Source: an uncultured Tateyamaria sp.
GTDB taxonomy: Bacteria > Pseudomonadota > Alphaproteobacteria > Rhodobacterales > Rhodobacteraceae
DNA length: 64,000 bases
Assembly: GCF_947503705.1 (NCBI RefSeq)
Contig: NZ_CANNES010000007.1
Coordinates: forward strand, 1-64,000
Direction: 5' to 3'
The notes under the pieces are model-generated. The model made no database searches. It saw only the letters and a program-made list of their open reading frames with translations, and was not told where the DNA came from. Each line of letters opens with the position of its first letter. The stretch's first letter is position 1. Below, piece by piece: positions 52,036-61,405 of this stretch. Position numbers and translations under genes: made by a program.

Positions 52036-53780
52036 TCCGCCGCCTCTGCCAAATCTGCCCAACGGCGCAGCTCAACCGTAAAGAGCGCACCGCGCTCACG
52101 GTTGCTGCCCCGGATCTCCCCACCAAAGCTTTGCACGATGCCGTAGGAAATCGACAATCCCAGCCCCATCCCTTCGGCCCGCCCCACCTCCTTGGTGGAA
52201 TAGAATGGGTCGAAAACCTTATCCGGCACGTCGATGCCGGGACCTGTATCACTGAAATGCACTTTTACATCGTCGCCTTGCGCGATTTCCAGACGCAGCT
52301 CGCGCATCTCGCTTTCGCTCATTGCATCCAGCGCGTTGGACATCAGGTTGACGAACACCTGACCCAGCCGCACCTCGCCACCGCGCACCCAAAGGTTCGC
52401 GGACGGGCGGTCATAGATCAGCGTCACCTCATCCCGTTTGATCCGGGGGCTCAGCAACTCAACCGCGCTGTCCAGCACGGCCACCAGATCGACTCGCACC
52501 GCTGGCTCGCTTTCCTGCCGTGAAAAGGCGCGTAAGTTTTTGATGATACGGCCCATGCGCCGCGCCATGTCGGCAATGCGGCCCAGATTGTCGCGCGCCC
52601 GGTCCGGTTTTTCGCGCTCCAGAAAGGCAACGGCGTTTTCGGCGTAGTTCTGGATCGCCATCAGCGGCTGGTTCAACTCGTGGCTCAGCCCAGCACTCAT
52701 TTGCCCCAACGCGCTCAGCTTGCCCGCCTGCACCAGATCGGCCTGCGCACGCGCCAGGGCGGCTTGGGCCTCTTCGCGCTCTTCCGCCTCCTGGCGCAGT
52801 TGCGCGTTGGTTTGAGACAAGGCCGCGGTCCGTTCGGCAACCCGTGCCTCAAGCAAGGCATTGGCCTGCGCCAGCGTCCGCCGCCGTTCAGTGGCCAGAA
52901 AGAGCAACGCCCCAAAGGCCAGGCACAGCCCGGCCAGCGCCGCCGCCTGCAAGGCCGCCAGCCGCCGCGCAGGGGCCACGTCCACCAGTGCCTCGCCCGT
53001 CATCCCGATCACGGGCAGCTGCCGCGTGATATGCAGCGCATTTTCCGGCAGATACGGCCCCCAGCCCAACTGCCACACCTCGTGTCGCCCAATCCAATAG
53101 CTGTCAAAGGGCAAGGCCAGACCCTGTGGCGGCACCAGCCCCGCCGCATCATCCGAGCGGGTCCAAAACACGATTTCAGAGCGGTTCGTGATAAACACCT
53201 GGTCAGAGGCATCGGTAAAGAACACAGCCGGGTTCGACCCAACCCAATCCCATTCAATGCTGGCCAGATCGGCAGAGACGACAATGGCCCCTTGCACATC
53301 TGCGTTCCGGTCAAACACCGGCGCGGCATAGGCAAAGACGCGCGCGCCCGACTGCGTTTCGCCATTGCCCCAGCCAAGCGCGCCCTGCATGGCCCGCTGC
53401 ACCAACGGCCCGATATCGACCCCGTTGGTCCCGCCTCGCGCCCCTGCCATCACAAGGCCCTCGGCATTGGTCAACAGGATGTCCTGTGCGGCCGTCTTAT
53501 CCGCAATCTCCAGGAAAAGCGCCTCGGCTGCTGCCACATCCTCACCGGCCAGAACGGCCCCGATCTGTGGGTGATCCGCGACCAGCACCGCCAACTCGCG
53601 GTAGCGTTGCAACTGCCCCGTCAGCCGGTCACTGGCCAGCGCCAGATCGGACGCGCCCTGACGTGCCAACTGGTCCAGGGCCTGGAAATAGCCATAGCGC
53701 CAGACACCGCCCGCCACAGCAGCGACCGCGGCCAGAAAGGCCAGCACAATCGCCAAACGTCTGATGACACCATCGCTCAT
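52032..53780 (-). CDS. dctB: DctB-type sensor histidine kinase
   Basis: 582 residues. Two transmembrane segments (IVLAFLAAVAAVAGGVWRY near 10-28 and AALAGLCLAFGALLFLA near 285) flank a periplasmic sensing region that folds like tandem PAS/Cache in homologues. Cytoplasmic coiled region, then the phospho-acceptor His in SHELNQPLMAIQNYAEN, the N box VNLMSNALDA, the G1 box DTGPGI and GMGLGLSIS. Phosphorylates DctD in response to periplasmic C4-dicarboxylates. It overlaps dctD by four bases (ATGA). Confidence 0.92.
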   Translation of the reverse strand: MSDGVIRRLAIVLAFLAAVAAVAGGVWRYGYFQALDQLARQGASDLALASDRLTGQLQRYRELAVLVADHPQIGAVLAGEDVAAAEALFLEIADKTAAQDILLTNAEGLVMAGARGGTNGVDIGPLVQRAMQGALGWGNGETQSGARVFAYAAPVFDRNADVQGAIVVSADLASIEWDWVGSNPAVFFTDASDQVFITNRSEIVFWTRSDDAAGLVPPQGLALPFDSYWIGRHEVWQLGWGPYLPENALHITRQLPVIGMTGEALVDVAPARRLAALQAAALAGLCLAFGALLFLATERRRTLAQANALLEARVAERTAALSQTNAQLRQEAEEREEAQAALARAQADLVQAGKLSALGQMSAGLSHELNQPLMAIQNYAENAVAFLEREKPDRARDNLGRIADMARRMGRIIKNLRAFSRQESEPAVRVDLVAVLDSAVELLSPRIKRDEVTLIYDRPSANLWVRGGEVRLGQVFVNLMSNALDAMSESEMRELRLEIAQGDDVKVHFSDTGPGIDVPDKVFDPFYSTKEVGRAEGMGLGLSISYGIVQSFGGEIRGSNRERGALFTVELRRWADLAEAAE

Positions 53781-53855
53781 GGGATCAGCTTATCGCGGCC
53801 ACGCGGCGCTTGACCAGACTTGCCAAGCGCTCCCTCTCCTGAGACACCAGCAGTC

Positions 53856-55031
53856 ATGCTGATCCAATCGCCCCACGACCCCGCCTTTGTCCAGGATCCC
53901 TATCCGGTATACGACCGCGTCCGCTCCGGCGGGCCCGTGCTCTTTTGGCAGGACTACGGCATGATGGCCGCCTTTGATCACGCCACGGTGCACGCGCTCT
54001 TGCGCGATAGGCGGTTGGGTCGTGCCGTGCCCGCGTCGAAAAAGCGGCCCGTGCCTGACCATCTGACGGCCTTCAATGCGGTCGAACGACATTCCCTGCT
54101 GGAATTGGAGGCACCCGAGCACACCCGCTTGCGCCGCCTTGTCCTGCACGCCTTTACCTCGCGACGGATCGCTGGCCTGGCGGGCGACATTCGCGACATC
54201 TGCGCCGATCTGCTTAGCACATTGCCCAAAGGCGATTTCGACCTGATCCCGGCCTATTGCCAACACGTGCCGGTCCGCGTCATCGCGCGGCTTTTGGGCG
54301 TGCCAGAGGAAATGGGGCCAAACCTGCTGCGCTGGTCGAGCGCAATGGTCGCCATGTATCAGGCCGGGCGTACGCGCCAGATCGAGGACGCGGCAAACAG
54401 TGCTGCCGCCGAGTTCACCAGCTTTCTCACCGCCTATATCGAAGAGCGGCGCAACGACCCGCGCGACGACCTGATCACCGAACTGATCGCCGCCAAAGAA
54501 GACGGCGCGCGGCTCACCCGCGACGAGATGATCGGCACCTGCATCCTGTTGCTCAATGCAGGGCACGAGGCGACCGTGCATTCCCTGGGCAACGCGGTGA
54601 AATGCCTGATTGAAACCGGCACGACGAGTGCTCTGGCCCCCGGTCACATCGCGAATACGGTGGAGGAACTTCTCCGCTTCGACCCGCCGCTGCATATGTT
54701 CACGCGCTACGCCTATGAAGCCGTCGAGGTGGGCGGTCACACCCTAAACCCCGGAGATGAAATCGCCCTCATGCTAGGGGCCACAGGACGCGACCCGGAT
54801 GTCTTCAACGATCCGCATCGCTTCGACCCAACGCGGCCCAAACCCAACCATGTGGCCTTTGGCGGTGGGTTGCATTTCTGCGTCGGCGCGCCGCTTGCCC
54901 GGCTGGAGATGGAGATTGCCCTGCCGGCCCTCTTCCAACACGCGCCCAACCTCAGGATCGTTGAAACGCCGTATTACGCCGACAGCTACCATTTCCACAA
55001 ACTCGACCGCTTGATGGTAAACCGACCGTGA
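53856..55031 (+). CDS. cytochrome P450
   Basis: 391 residues from the ATG at 53856 (a TTG at 53820 lies upstream). P450 features: ELEAPEHTRLRRLV (C helix), I helix LLLNAGHEATVHSLGNAV with the oxygen-binding Thr, the ExxR motif in VEELLRFDPP and the heme-binding loop FGGGLHFCVGAPLARLEME with the axial Cys. Class I bacterial type, soluble. It needs a ferredoxin partner; the FNR in this window might provide reduction. The substrate is unknown. Confidence 0.93.
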   Translation: MLIQSPHDPAFVQDPYPVYDRVRSGGPVLFWQDYGMMAAFDHATVHALLRDRRLGRAVPASKKRPVPDHLTAFNAVERHSLLELEAPEHTRLRRLVLHAFTSRRIAGLAGDIRDICADLLSTLPKGDFDLIPAYCQHVPVRVIARLLGVPEEMGPNLLRWSSAMVAMYQAGRTRQIEDAANSAAAEFTSFLTAYIEERRNDPRDDLITELIAAKEDGARLTRDEMIGTCILLLNAGHEATVHSLGNAVKCLIETGTTSALAPGHIANTVEELLRFDPPLHMFTRYAYEAVEVGGHTLNPGDEIALMLGATGRDPDVFNDPHRFDPTRPKPNHVAFGGGLHFCVGAPLARLEMEIALPALFQHAPNLRIVETPYYADSYHFHKLDRLMVNRP

Positions 55032-55255
55032 CGCGGGGGGGTGGGTCAAGGCGGGCCAAAGCCCCCCGCCGTCAGGCGGCTTGGTCTTGACGCCGACGCT
55101 GTACACACAGATCCGCAAACAGGCCTGTTCAAGACGCAAAGCGTGTTAAAGATCACTTAGCACTTTGCCAAAACCGGGCAACAATCGCCGCCGCCAAATC
55201 AAAGCGTCGCCTCACAGATTTCAGATTAAAGAATGCGCGGCAGCGCTCCTTTGAG

Positions 55256-55723
55256 TCACGTCCCTAACGGCAGCATTGTGGTCGACTTGATCTCTTCCAT
55301 CGACAGCAACGCGGTCACATTGTGCACCCGTACTTCTGAGATCAGCGCCTGATAAAACGCGTCATAGGCCCGCGCGTTCTGCACCCGCACCTTCAGGATG
55401 TAGTCGATATCGCCTGCCAAACGGTGCGCTTCCTGCACTTCGGGACGATCCTGAAGCGCTTGTAAAAACGCCGCTTGCCAACTTGCCTCATGCTCCGTTG
55501 TGCGGATCAGGACAAAGAAACAGGCCTCGAACCCCAGCGCATCTGCGTCCAGTACAACCGTCTGTTGGCCAATGACGCCAGCCTCGCGCAATTTCCGAAT
55601 CCGGTTCCATACAGGCGTCTTGGACGAGCCCACAGCACGGGCAATGTCGTCCAACGATTGGCTTGCATCGCGCTGCATCTCGGCCAGAATTTTGCGATCC
55701 ACCTCATCAATGCGAACAGCCAT
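55256..55723 (-). CDS. Lrp/AsnC family transcriptional regulator
   Basis: 155 residues from the ATG at 55723 (GGAG nine bases upstream). N-terminal winged helix (DRKILAEMQRDASQSLDDIARAVGSSKTPVWNRI) and C-terminal RAM ligand-binding domain (VQEAHRLAGDIDYILKV). It is divergent from the cysG operon across 144 bases and is likely its regulator, as for CysR-like proteins near sulfur-assimilation genes in alphaproteobacteria. Confidence 0.9.
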   Translation of the reverse strand: MAVRIDEVDRKILAEMQRDASQSLDDIARAVGSSKTPVWNRIRKLREAGVIGQQTVVLDADALGFEACFFVLIRTTEHEASWQAAFLQALQDRPEVQEAHRLAGDIDYILKVRVQNARAYDAFYQALISEVRVHNVTALLSMEEIKSTTMLPLGT

Positions 55724-55867
55724 TCCACATATCTCCAGTTTGCCAAACAGATGTTCCGGCCTTGCACCAAGACAGAACAATCATCCTTATCTACGCCGCG
55801 CGGTGGCAACAAACCAGAACAATATTCTATATTGAAGCTAAGAAACAGCGACCCGAGGGGCCTAGCC

Positions 55868-57274
55868 ATGAACCACTTTCCGATCTTTCTGAACACCTCC
55901 GGGCGCCGGATCGTTCTGTCGGGCGGCGGCGATGCCGCCTTGGCCAAGTTGCGGCTCTTGCTCAAGACAACCGCCAACGTCACCGTTTTTTCGCCAGACG
56001 CAGACGACCAGATCAAGGCATGGGCCGAGGCACGCAAACTGACTCTGATCAACCGCGCCATGGAACCCGGCGACACGCTCTGCGCCGCCCTTTTCTATGC
56101 CGCCGACGAGGAAGCGACCGAAGACAAACGCACCGCCGCCATCGCACATGCTGACGGCGCACTGGTCAATATCGTGGACAACCTCGCTGACAGCCAGTTC
56201 ATCACGCCCGCAATCGTCGACCGCGACCCTGTCACCATCGCCATCGGTACCGAAGGGGCGGCGCCCGTGCTGGCCCGCGCAATCAAGGCCGACCTGGAAG
56301 AAAAACTGCCCACGGGCCTTGGCACCCTCGCCGCCATTGGCAAAGCCTTCCGCAAGGCCGCAGACGCCCTGCCCTTTGGCCGCCCCCGCCGCGATTTCTG
56401 GCGCGATTATTACTTCAATGCAGGCCCCAAGGCGATTGCAAGCGGGATCGAGGCGGTTCAACCGGCCCTCGACACGCTTCTGGCCGATCATCTGATGAAA
56501 GACACCCGTAAAGGCCACGTTGCCTTTGTCGGCGCAGGACCCGGCGACCCGGAACTGTTGACACTCAAGGCACGCAAGGCAATCGATGAGGCCGACGTCG
56601 TCATCTATGATCGCCTGATCAGCCCCGAAATCCTGGAACTCGCCCGCCGCGAGGCCACCATGATCGATGTGGGCAAAGAAGCATTTGGCCCTTCCACGCC
56701 GCAAGAAACAATCAACGCCCTGATCGTTGAACATGGGGCCAAGGGCGCGCAGGTCGTGCGTCTGAAATCCGGCGACGCCACCGTATTTGGTCGCCTCGAC
56801 GAGGAAATCGACGCGGTGACCGCCGCAGGTCTCGACTGGCACATCGTGCCCGGCATCACCTCGGCCTCCGCTGCCGTCGCCTCAATTGGGCAATCCCTGA
56901 CCAAACGGGGCCGCAACACGTCGGTCCGCTTCCTGACCGGCCACGACATGAAAGGTTTTGCAGATCACGATTGGAGGGCACTGGCCAATCCGGGCGAAGT
57001 TGCCGCGGTCTATATGGGCAAGAAATCTGCCCGCTTTATCCAGGGTCGGTTGCTGATGCACGGCATCGATCCTGCCACCCCCGTGACCGTGATCGAAGAT
57101 GCCAGCCGCGCCGAGCAACGTGTGCTCTCCACCACGGTGGCTGAGATGGAGCCAACAATTTCCCAGGCCGGGCTGAACGGCCCTGCCCTGACCTTCATCG
57201 GTTTGGCCCCGCGCAGTGCCATGGCCGCAATTCCCGAAATCCCCATGCCCGTCCAAGCACAGGAGGCCCGATAA
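55868..57274 (+). CDS. cysG: siroheme synthase CysG (multifunctional)
   Basis: 468 residues from the ATG at 55868. N-terminal precorrin-2 dehydrogenase/ferrochelatase half (RIVLSGGGDAALAKLRLLL; LVNIVDNLADSQFITPAIV) and C-terminal uroporphyrinogen-III methyltransferase half (VAFVGAGPGDPELLTLKA; VVIYDRLISPEIL; VVRLKSGDATVFGRLDEE). The N-terminal GGG is close to the NAD-binding form. It makes siroheme for the sulfite reductase two genes downstream. Its stop overlaps the DUF2849 start by one base. Confidence 0.95.
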   Translation: MNHFPIFLNTSGRRIVLSGGGDAALAKLRLLLKTTANVTVFSPDADDQIKAWAEARKLTLINRAMEPGDTLCAALFYAADEEATEDKRTAAIAHADGALVNIVDNLADSQFITPAIVDRDPVTIAIGTEGAAPVLARAIKADLEEKLPTGLGTLAAIGKAFRKAADALPFGRPRRDFWRDYYFNAGPKAIASGIEAVQPALDTLLADHLMKDTRKGHVAFVGAGPGDPELLTLKARKAIDEADVVIYDRLISPEILELARREATMIDVGKEAFGPSTPQETINALIVEHGAKGAQVVRLKSGDATVFGRLDEEIDAVTAAGLDWHIVPGITSASAAVASIGQSLTKRGRNTSVRFLTGHDMKGFADHDWRALANPGEVAAVYMGKKSARFIQGRLLMHGIDPATPVTVIEDASRAEQRVLSTTVAEMEPTISQAGLNGPALTFIGLAPRSAMAAIPEIPMPVQAQEAR

Positions 57275-57573
57275 TGCCCAAGACGTTCACCCCCAAAGTT
57301 GTGACCGCCAACCACCTGCTTGCAGGTGACGTCATCTACCAAACCGCGACCGGATGGACCCGGAAGCTGGAAGAGGCCGAAGTATTGACGGATGAGGCCG
57401 ATGCCGACTTGCGCCTAATTGAGGCCAGTCAACAGGTCGACGTGGTTGTGGGCGCCTATCTGGCGGATGTCGCCGTGGACAACGATATCCCACAACCCGT
57501 TCATTTCCGAGAAGAATTCCGGGCCACCGGCCCTTCGAACTACGCCCATGGCAAGCAAGTGGAGCTGCAATAA
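57274..57573 (+). CDS. DUF2849 protein
   Basis: 99 residues. Characteristic KVVTANHLLAGDVIYQT, GWTRKLEEAEVL and HFREEFRATGPSNYAHGK. Function unknown, but the gene is consistently placed between cysG and the sulfite reductase in Rhodobacterales and rhizobia, so a role in siroheme or sulfite reductase assembly is plausible. One-base overlaps with both neighbours imply coupled translation. Confidence 0.9.
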   Translation: MPKTFTPKVVTANHLLAGDVIYQTATGWTRKLEEAEVLTDEADADLRLIEASQQVDVVVGAYLADVAVDNDIPQPVHFREEFRATGPSNYAHGKQVELQ

Positions 57574-59240
57574 TGTACAGCTATTCTGAATTCGATAGCG
57601 CCTTTCTGGCCCGACGCAACGCGCAATTCCGACAGCAGGTCGAACGCCGCATTGCGGGCAACCTGACCGAGGATGAATTCAAGCCCCTGCGCCTGATGAA
57701 CGGTCTGTATCTGCAGCTGCACGCCTACATGCTGCGGGTCGCCATCCCCTATGGCACCTTGAACAGCGCCAAAATGCACAAGCTCGCCGACATCGCAGAG
57801 CGGTGGGACAAAGGCTATGGCCACTTCACCACGCGCCAGAACATCCAGTACAACTGGCCCGCGCTCAAGGACGTCCCGGACATGCTCGACGCGCTGGCCG
57901 AGGTGGGCATGCATGCCATCCAGACCTCCGGCAACACGATCCGCAACGTGACGGCCGACCATTTTGCCGGCGCCGCAGCAGACGAGATTGCCGACCCCCG
58001 CCCCGTGGCGGAATTGCTGCGCCAATGGTCCACGGATCACCCCGAATTCCAGTTCATGCCGCGCAAGTTCAAGATCGCGATCACCGGCTCTCCCAATGAC
58101 CGCGCCGTGACCAAGGCGCATGACATTGGCCTGCGGATGCTGGAGCGTGACGGCGCACGCGGCTTTGAGGTTATTGTTGGTGGCGGCCTGGGCCGCACCC
58201 CCATGATCGGCAAGGTTGTCAATGACTTCCTGCCCGAAGCTGACCTTCTGCCTTACCTGGAGGCAATCGTGTCGGTCTGGAACCAGGTCGGTCGCCGCGA
58301 CAACAAATACAAGGCGCGGATCAAGATCACAGTACACGAACACGGGATCGACGAAATTAGGCGTTTGGTCGAGGATCGCTTTGTCGAGACGCGCAAAACA
58401 TTCTCCGGCGTGGATCAACAAATGCTGCGCGAGATCGAGACGCATTTTGCGGCACCGAGCTTTAAAGCCGCCTCCGAAGCGCCCTTCAAAAACGCCTATC
58501 ACGGCGACCCCGTGTTCCGAAGCTGGGCCGATACCAACCTTACCGCACACCGCGCCGCGGGTTATAAAATCGTGTCCATCTCTTTGAAGAAACACGGCGA
58601 AACGCCCGGCGATGCGTCGGCTGCGCAGATGCGGCTGATGGCGGATCTGGCGCGTGACTATGGCCATGACGAGTTGCGGATCAGCCACGAGCAGAACGTG
58701 ATCCTGCCACATGTGCACGTCTCGGACTTGCCCGCGCTGCATGCGCGCCTGAAAGAGGCAGAACTGGCCACCGCCAATATCGGCCTGATCAGCGACATCA
58801 TCGCCTGCCCCGGTATGGATTATTGCGCGCTGGCCACCGCACGCTCGATCCCCGTCGCTCAGCAGATCGCAACCCGGTTCGAAGACCTCAAGCTGGAGCA
58901 CGACATCGGACAGCTCAAGATCAAGATCTCGGGCTGCATCAACGCCTGCGGCCACCACCATGTGGGCCATATCGGAATTCTCGGCCTCGACCGTGCCGGC
59001 GTTGAGAATTACCAGATTACGCTGGGCGGCGATCACACTGAAACGGCCAAGGTGGGTGATCGCGCAGGCCCCGGCTTTGGCGCAGAAGAGGTCGTTCCAG
59101 CCATTGAGCGGATCATCGACGCCTATCTCGACCTACGCACCGGCCCGGACGAAGCATTCATCGAAACCTACAAACGCACAGGCATGGCGCCCTTCAAATC
59201 CGCGCTCTATCCGGAAACCAAAGCCGTCGCAGCAGAGTAA
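57573..59240 (+). CDS. cysI: sulfite reductase hemoprotein (CysI/ nitrite-sulfite reductase family)
   Basis: 555 residues. Ferredoxin-like half-domains at both ends of each repeat, and the 4Fe-4S/siroheme cysteines in IIACPGMDYCALATA (C-x5-C) and KISGCINACGHHHVGHIG (C-x3-C). It converts sulfite to sulfide with six electrons. The electron donor might be ferredoxin rather than a CysJ flavoprotein, as no cysJ is present. Coupled by one base to DUF2849 and followed closely by cysH. Confidence 0.93.
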   Translation: MYSYSEFDSAFLARRNAQFRQQVERRIAGNLTEDEFKPLRLMNGLYLQLHAYMLRVAIPYGTLNSAKMHKLADIAERWDKGYGHFTTRQNIQYNWPALKDVPDMLDALAEVGMHAIQTSGNTIRNVTADHFAGAAADEIADPRPVAELLRQWSTDHPEFQFMPRKFKIAITGSPNDRAVTKAHDIGLRMLERDGARGFEVIVGGGLGRTPMIGKVVNDFLPEADLLPYLEAIVSVWNQVGRRDNKYKARIKITVHEHGIDEIRRLVEDRFVETRKTFSGVDQQMLREIETHFAAPSFKAASEAPFKNAYHGDPVFRSWADTNLTAHRAAGYKIVSISLKKHGETPGDASAAQMRLMADLARDYGHDELRISHEQNVILPHVHVSDLPALHARLKEAELATANIGLISDIIACPGMDYCALATARSIPVAQQIATRFEDLKLEHDIGQLKIKISGCINACGHHHVGHIGILGLDRAGVENYQITLGGDHTETAKVGDRAGPGFGAEEVVPAIERIIDAYLDLRTGPDEAFIETYKRTGMAPFKSALYPETKAVAAE

Positions 59241-59245
59241 CATCC

Positions 59246-60001
59246 ATGCTTCTTCTCTTTGAAAATACTCAAAAAACGACAAAGCCTCCCGACCAAACGT
59301 CCCTGGTCGGGGCGCTGAATGCGCAATTGACGCATCACGGGGCCACGGACGTGTTGCGCGCAGCGATTGAGACGATCCCCGACCTCGCGCTGGTCTCCAG
59401 CTTTGGGGCGGAATCGGTTGTGCTCTTACACCTGGCAGCCATGGTGAAACGGGACATTCCGGTGATCTTCATTGACACCAAGATGTTGTTTACCGAAACG
59501 CTGATCTACCAGCAGGATGTGGCTGAACGTTTGCGCTTGAAAAACGTGACGGTGATCCGGGCCAACGATATCGCCACCGATGACCCAGACGGCACGCTGC
59601 ATCGCCACGACACCGATGCCTGTTGCGCTTTGCGCAAGACAGCGCCGTTGCAGGCGGCCTTGAAACCTCATGCAGGCTGGATCACGGGGCGCAAACGCTA
59701 TCAATCCGGCCAGCGTGCGCATTTGGAGTTCTTTGAGGCGGAGGCCGAAACAGGCCGGATCAAGGTGAACCCCTTGGCTCGCTGGGCACCGCAGGATGTG
59801 GCCGAATACATGGCCGAAAACCGTCTGCCTCGCCATCCGCTGGTGGCCCAAGGCTATGCCAGTATCGGCTGCGCGCCCTGCACTTCACCAGTGGCCGTAG
59901 GCGAGGACCCCCGCGCGGGTCGCTGGCGCGATACAGACAAAGACGAATGCGGCATCCATTTTGTGAATGGCAAGATGGTCCGAACAGGAGCAAACACATG
60001 A
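59246..60001 (+). CDS. cysH: APS-type (4Fe-4S) adenylyl-sulfate reductase CysH
   Basis: 251 residues. Core: LALVSSFGAESVVLLHL, PVIFIDTKMLF, the Cys-Cys pair in DACCALRKT and GCAPC, which together ligate a 4Fe-4S cluster, and ECGIHF with the catalytic Cys. The four-cysteine pattern argues for APS rather than PAPS as substrate. The annotated start at 59246 lies in a sequence (CTTCTTCTCTTTGAAAATACTC) that resembles a common intergenic spacer; the first ~20 residues could therefore be non-authentic, but no better start was found. Coupled to DUF934 by ATGA. Confidence 0.92.
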   Translation: MLLLFENTQKTTKPPDQTSLVGALNAQLTHHGATDVLRAAIETIPDLALVSSFGAESVVLLHLAAMVKRDIPVIFIDTKMLFTETLIYQQDVAERLRLKNVTVIRANDIATDDPDGTLHRHDTDACCALRKTAPLQAALKPHAGWITGRKRYQSGQRAHLEFFEAEAETGRIKVNPLARWAPQDVAEYMAENRLPRHPLVAQGYASIGCAPCTSPVAVGEDPRAGRWRDTDKDECGIHFVNGKMVRTGANT

Positions 60002-60408
60002 CAATTCTCGTGACAGACCAAGGCTTTGGACCTGACAACTGGGATCGCGGCTATACCCCCTTGGGAGAGGCGGCCAATGATGCCATGGCCCTCGACGTGC
60101 CCAGCGATGCCGATCCTGACACCATCCCGCTCAATGCGCAGATCATCCGCGTCGACTTTCCCAGCTTTGCAGACGGACGCGGCTTTACCATCGCCAGGAT
60201 GCTGCGATTGCGCGGCTATCAGGGGCGTCTGCGCGCCCAAGGGCACGTGATCTCCGACCAATACGCCATGGCACGGCGTTCGGGCTTTGATGAGGTGGAA
60301 ATCAGCCAGGCTCTGGCCGCCCGCCAGCCCGAGGATCAGTGGGTGTTTCGCGCCGACTGGCAGGATCACGACTATCAGGCCCGAGTGCGCGGTGCCTCGA
60401 ACCACTGA
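59998..60408 (+). CDS. DUF934 protein
   Basis: 136 residues from the ATG at 59998, overlapping the cysH stop by four bases. DUF934 signature: VDFPSFADGRGFTIARMLRLRGYQGRLRA region and EISQALAARQPEDQWVF. Also called CysH-associated protein; its function is unproven, but it always accompanies cysH, so it may assist Fe-S insertion or reduction of sulfate-derived intermediates. It is the last of the coupled sulfur genes. Confidence 0.92.
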   Translation: MTILVTDQGFGPDNWDRGYTPLGEAANDAMALDVPSDADPDTIPLNAQIIRVDFPSFADGRGFTIARMLRLRGYQGRLRAQGHVISDQYAMARRSGFDEVEISQALAARQPEDQWVFRADWQDHDYQARVRGASNH

Positions 60409-60507
60409 TCGAGATCAAGGCGCACACGCATGCGTCACTCTATCCCGTAACCAACAAATCCCTTTCTTAATGGAGCAGTGCAGGTGTAAACCTGCGCTGA
60501 CACTGAC

Positions 60508-61359
60508 ATGACCGAGCAAAGCCCCGTGAACCAAGCGACTGCCCAAAAAGCCACACCCACACTGCCCGACGCCCAAACTGTGACAGAGATCGAGCATTAC
60601 ACCGATCGCCTGTTCCGCTTCCGCTGCACGCGGCCTGCGTCACTGCGGTTTCGGTCGGGCGAGTTCGTGATGATCGGCCTGATGGGCGATCCGCACCCTG
60701 AAACCGGCAAGGTCAAACCGATCATGCGGGCCTATTCCATCGCCTCGCCCAGCTGGGACGAGGAACTGGAGTTCTATTCGATCAAGGTACAGGACGGCCC
60801 GCTGACCTCGAAATTGCAACATATCCAGCCCGGGGACGAAATCATCCTGCGCCCCAAGCCCGTTGGCACTCTGGTCCATGACGCGCTTTTGCCTGGCAAG
60901 CGTATCTGGTTTTTTGCCACCGGCACCGGCTTTGCCCCCTTTGCCAGCCTCCTGCGCGAACCGCAGACCTATGAAGATTATGACGAGATCATCATCACCC
61001 ACACCTGCCGCGAAGTCGGCGAGCTGACGTATGGGGCCAAGCTGATCGAAGATCTGAAATCCGATGAGCTTCTCAATGAGGTGATCGGCGAGGGCTTCTG
61101 GAAAAAGATCAAATACTATCCCACGACCACCCGCGAGCAGAGCCCCAAGATGGGCCGGATTACCGACCTGATGAAATCAGGCGAGGCCTTTGCCGATCTG
61201 GGGGTGGAGCCGCTGAACCCCGACATTGACCGGGCAATGATCTGCGGCAACCTGGCGTTCAACCTCGAACTCAAGGCGATGTTCGAGGAATACGGGCTGG
61301 AGGAAGGCGCGAATTCAAAACCGGCCCATTACGTTGTGGAAAAGGCATTTTTGGACTGA
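60508..61359 (+). CDS. fpr: ferredoxin-NADP reductase (Fpr)
   Basis: 283 residues. FAD-binding RAYSIASPSW and VQDGPLTSKLQHIQPGDEI, then NADPH domain with GTGFAPFASLLREP (GxGxxP), EIIITHTCREVGELTY and the C-terminal aromatic region HYVVEKAFLD. It lies 100 bases after DUF934 and likely provides reduced ferredoxin for the sulfite reductase and possibly the P450. A hairpin-like sequence (AGTGCAGG/CCTGCGCT) precedes it. Confidence 0.93.
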   Translation: MTEQSPVNQATAQKATPTLPDAQTVTEIEHYTDRLFRFRCTRPASLRFRSGEFVMIGLMGDPHPETGKVKPIMRAYSIASPSWDEELEFYSIKVQDGPLTSKLQHIQPGDEIILRPKPVGTLVHDALLPGKRIWFFATGTGFAPFASLLREPQTYEDYDEIIITHTCREVGELTYGAKLIEDLKSDELLNEVIGEGFWKKIKYYPTTTREQSPKMGRITDLMKSGEAFADLGVEPLNPDIDRAMICGNLAFNLELKAMFEEYGLEEGANSKPAHYVVEKAFLD

Positions 61360-61405
61360 CGCTGCATTCATCCCCGTGGGGCGGTGTTTACCCCGCCATC
61401 CGAAA

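Noticed and set aside
57540-59036. 498-codon reverse frame opposite the sulfite reductase
   Set aside because: The forward strand encodes a sulfite reductase with all Fe-S cysteines and tight operon coupling; the reverse frame has no domain and no ribosome binding site.
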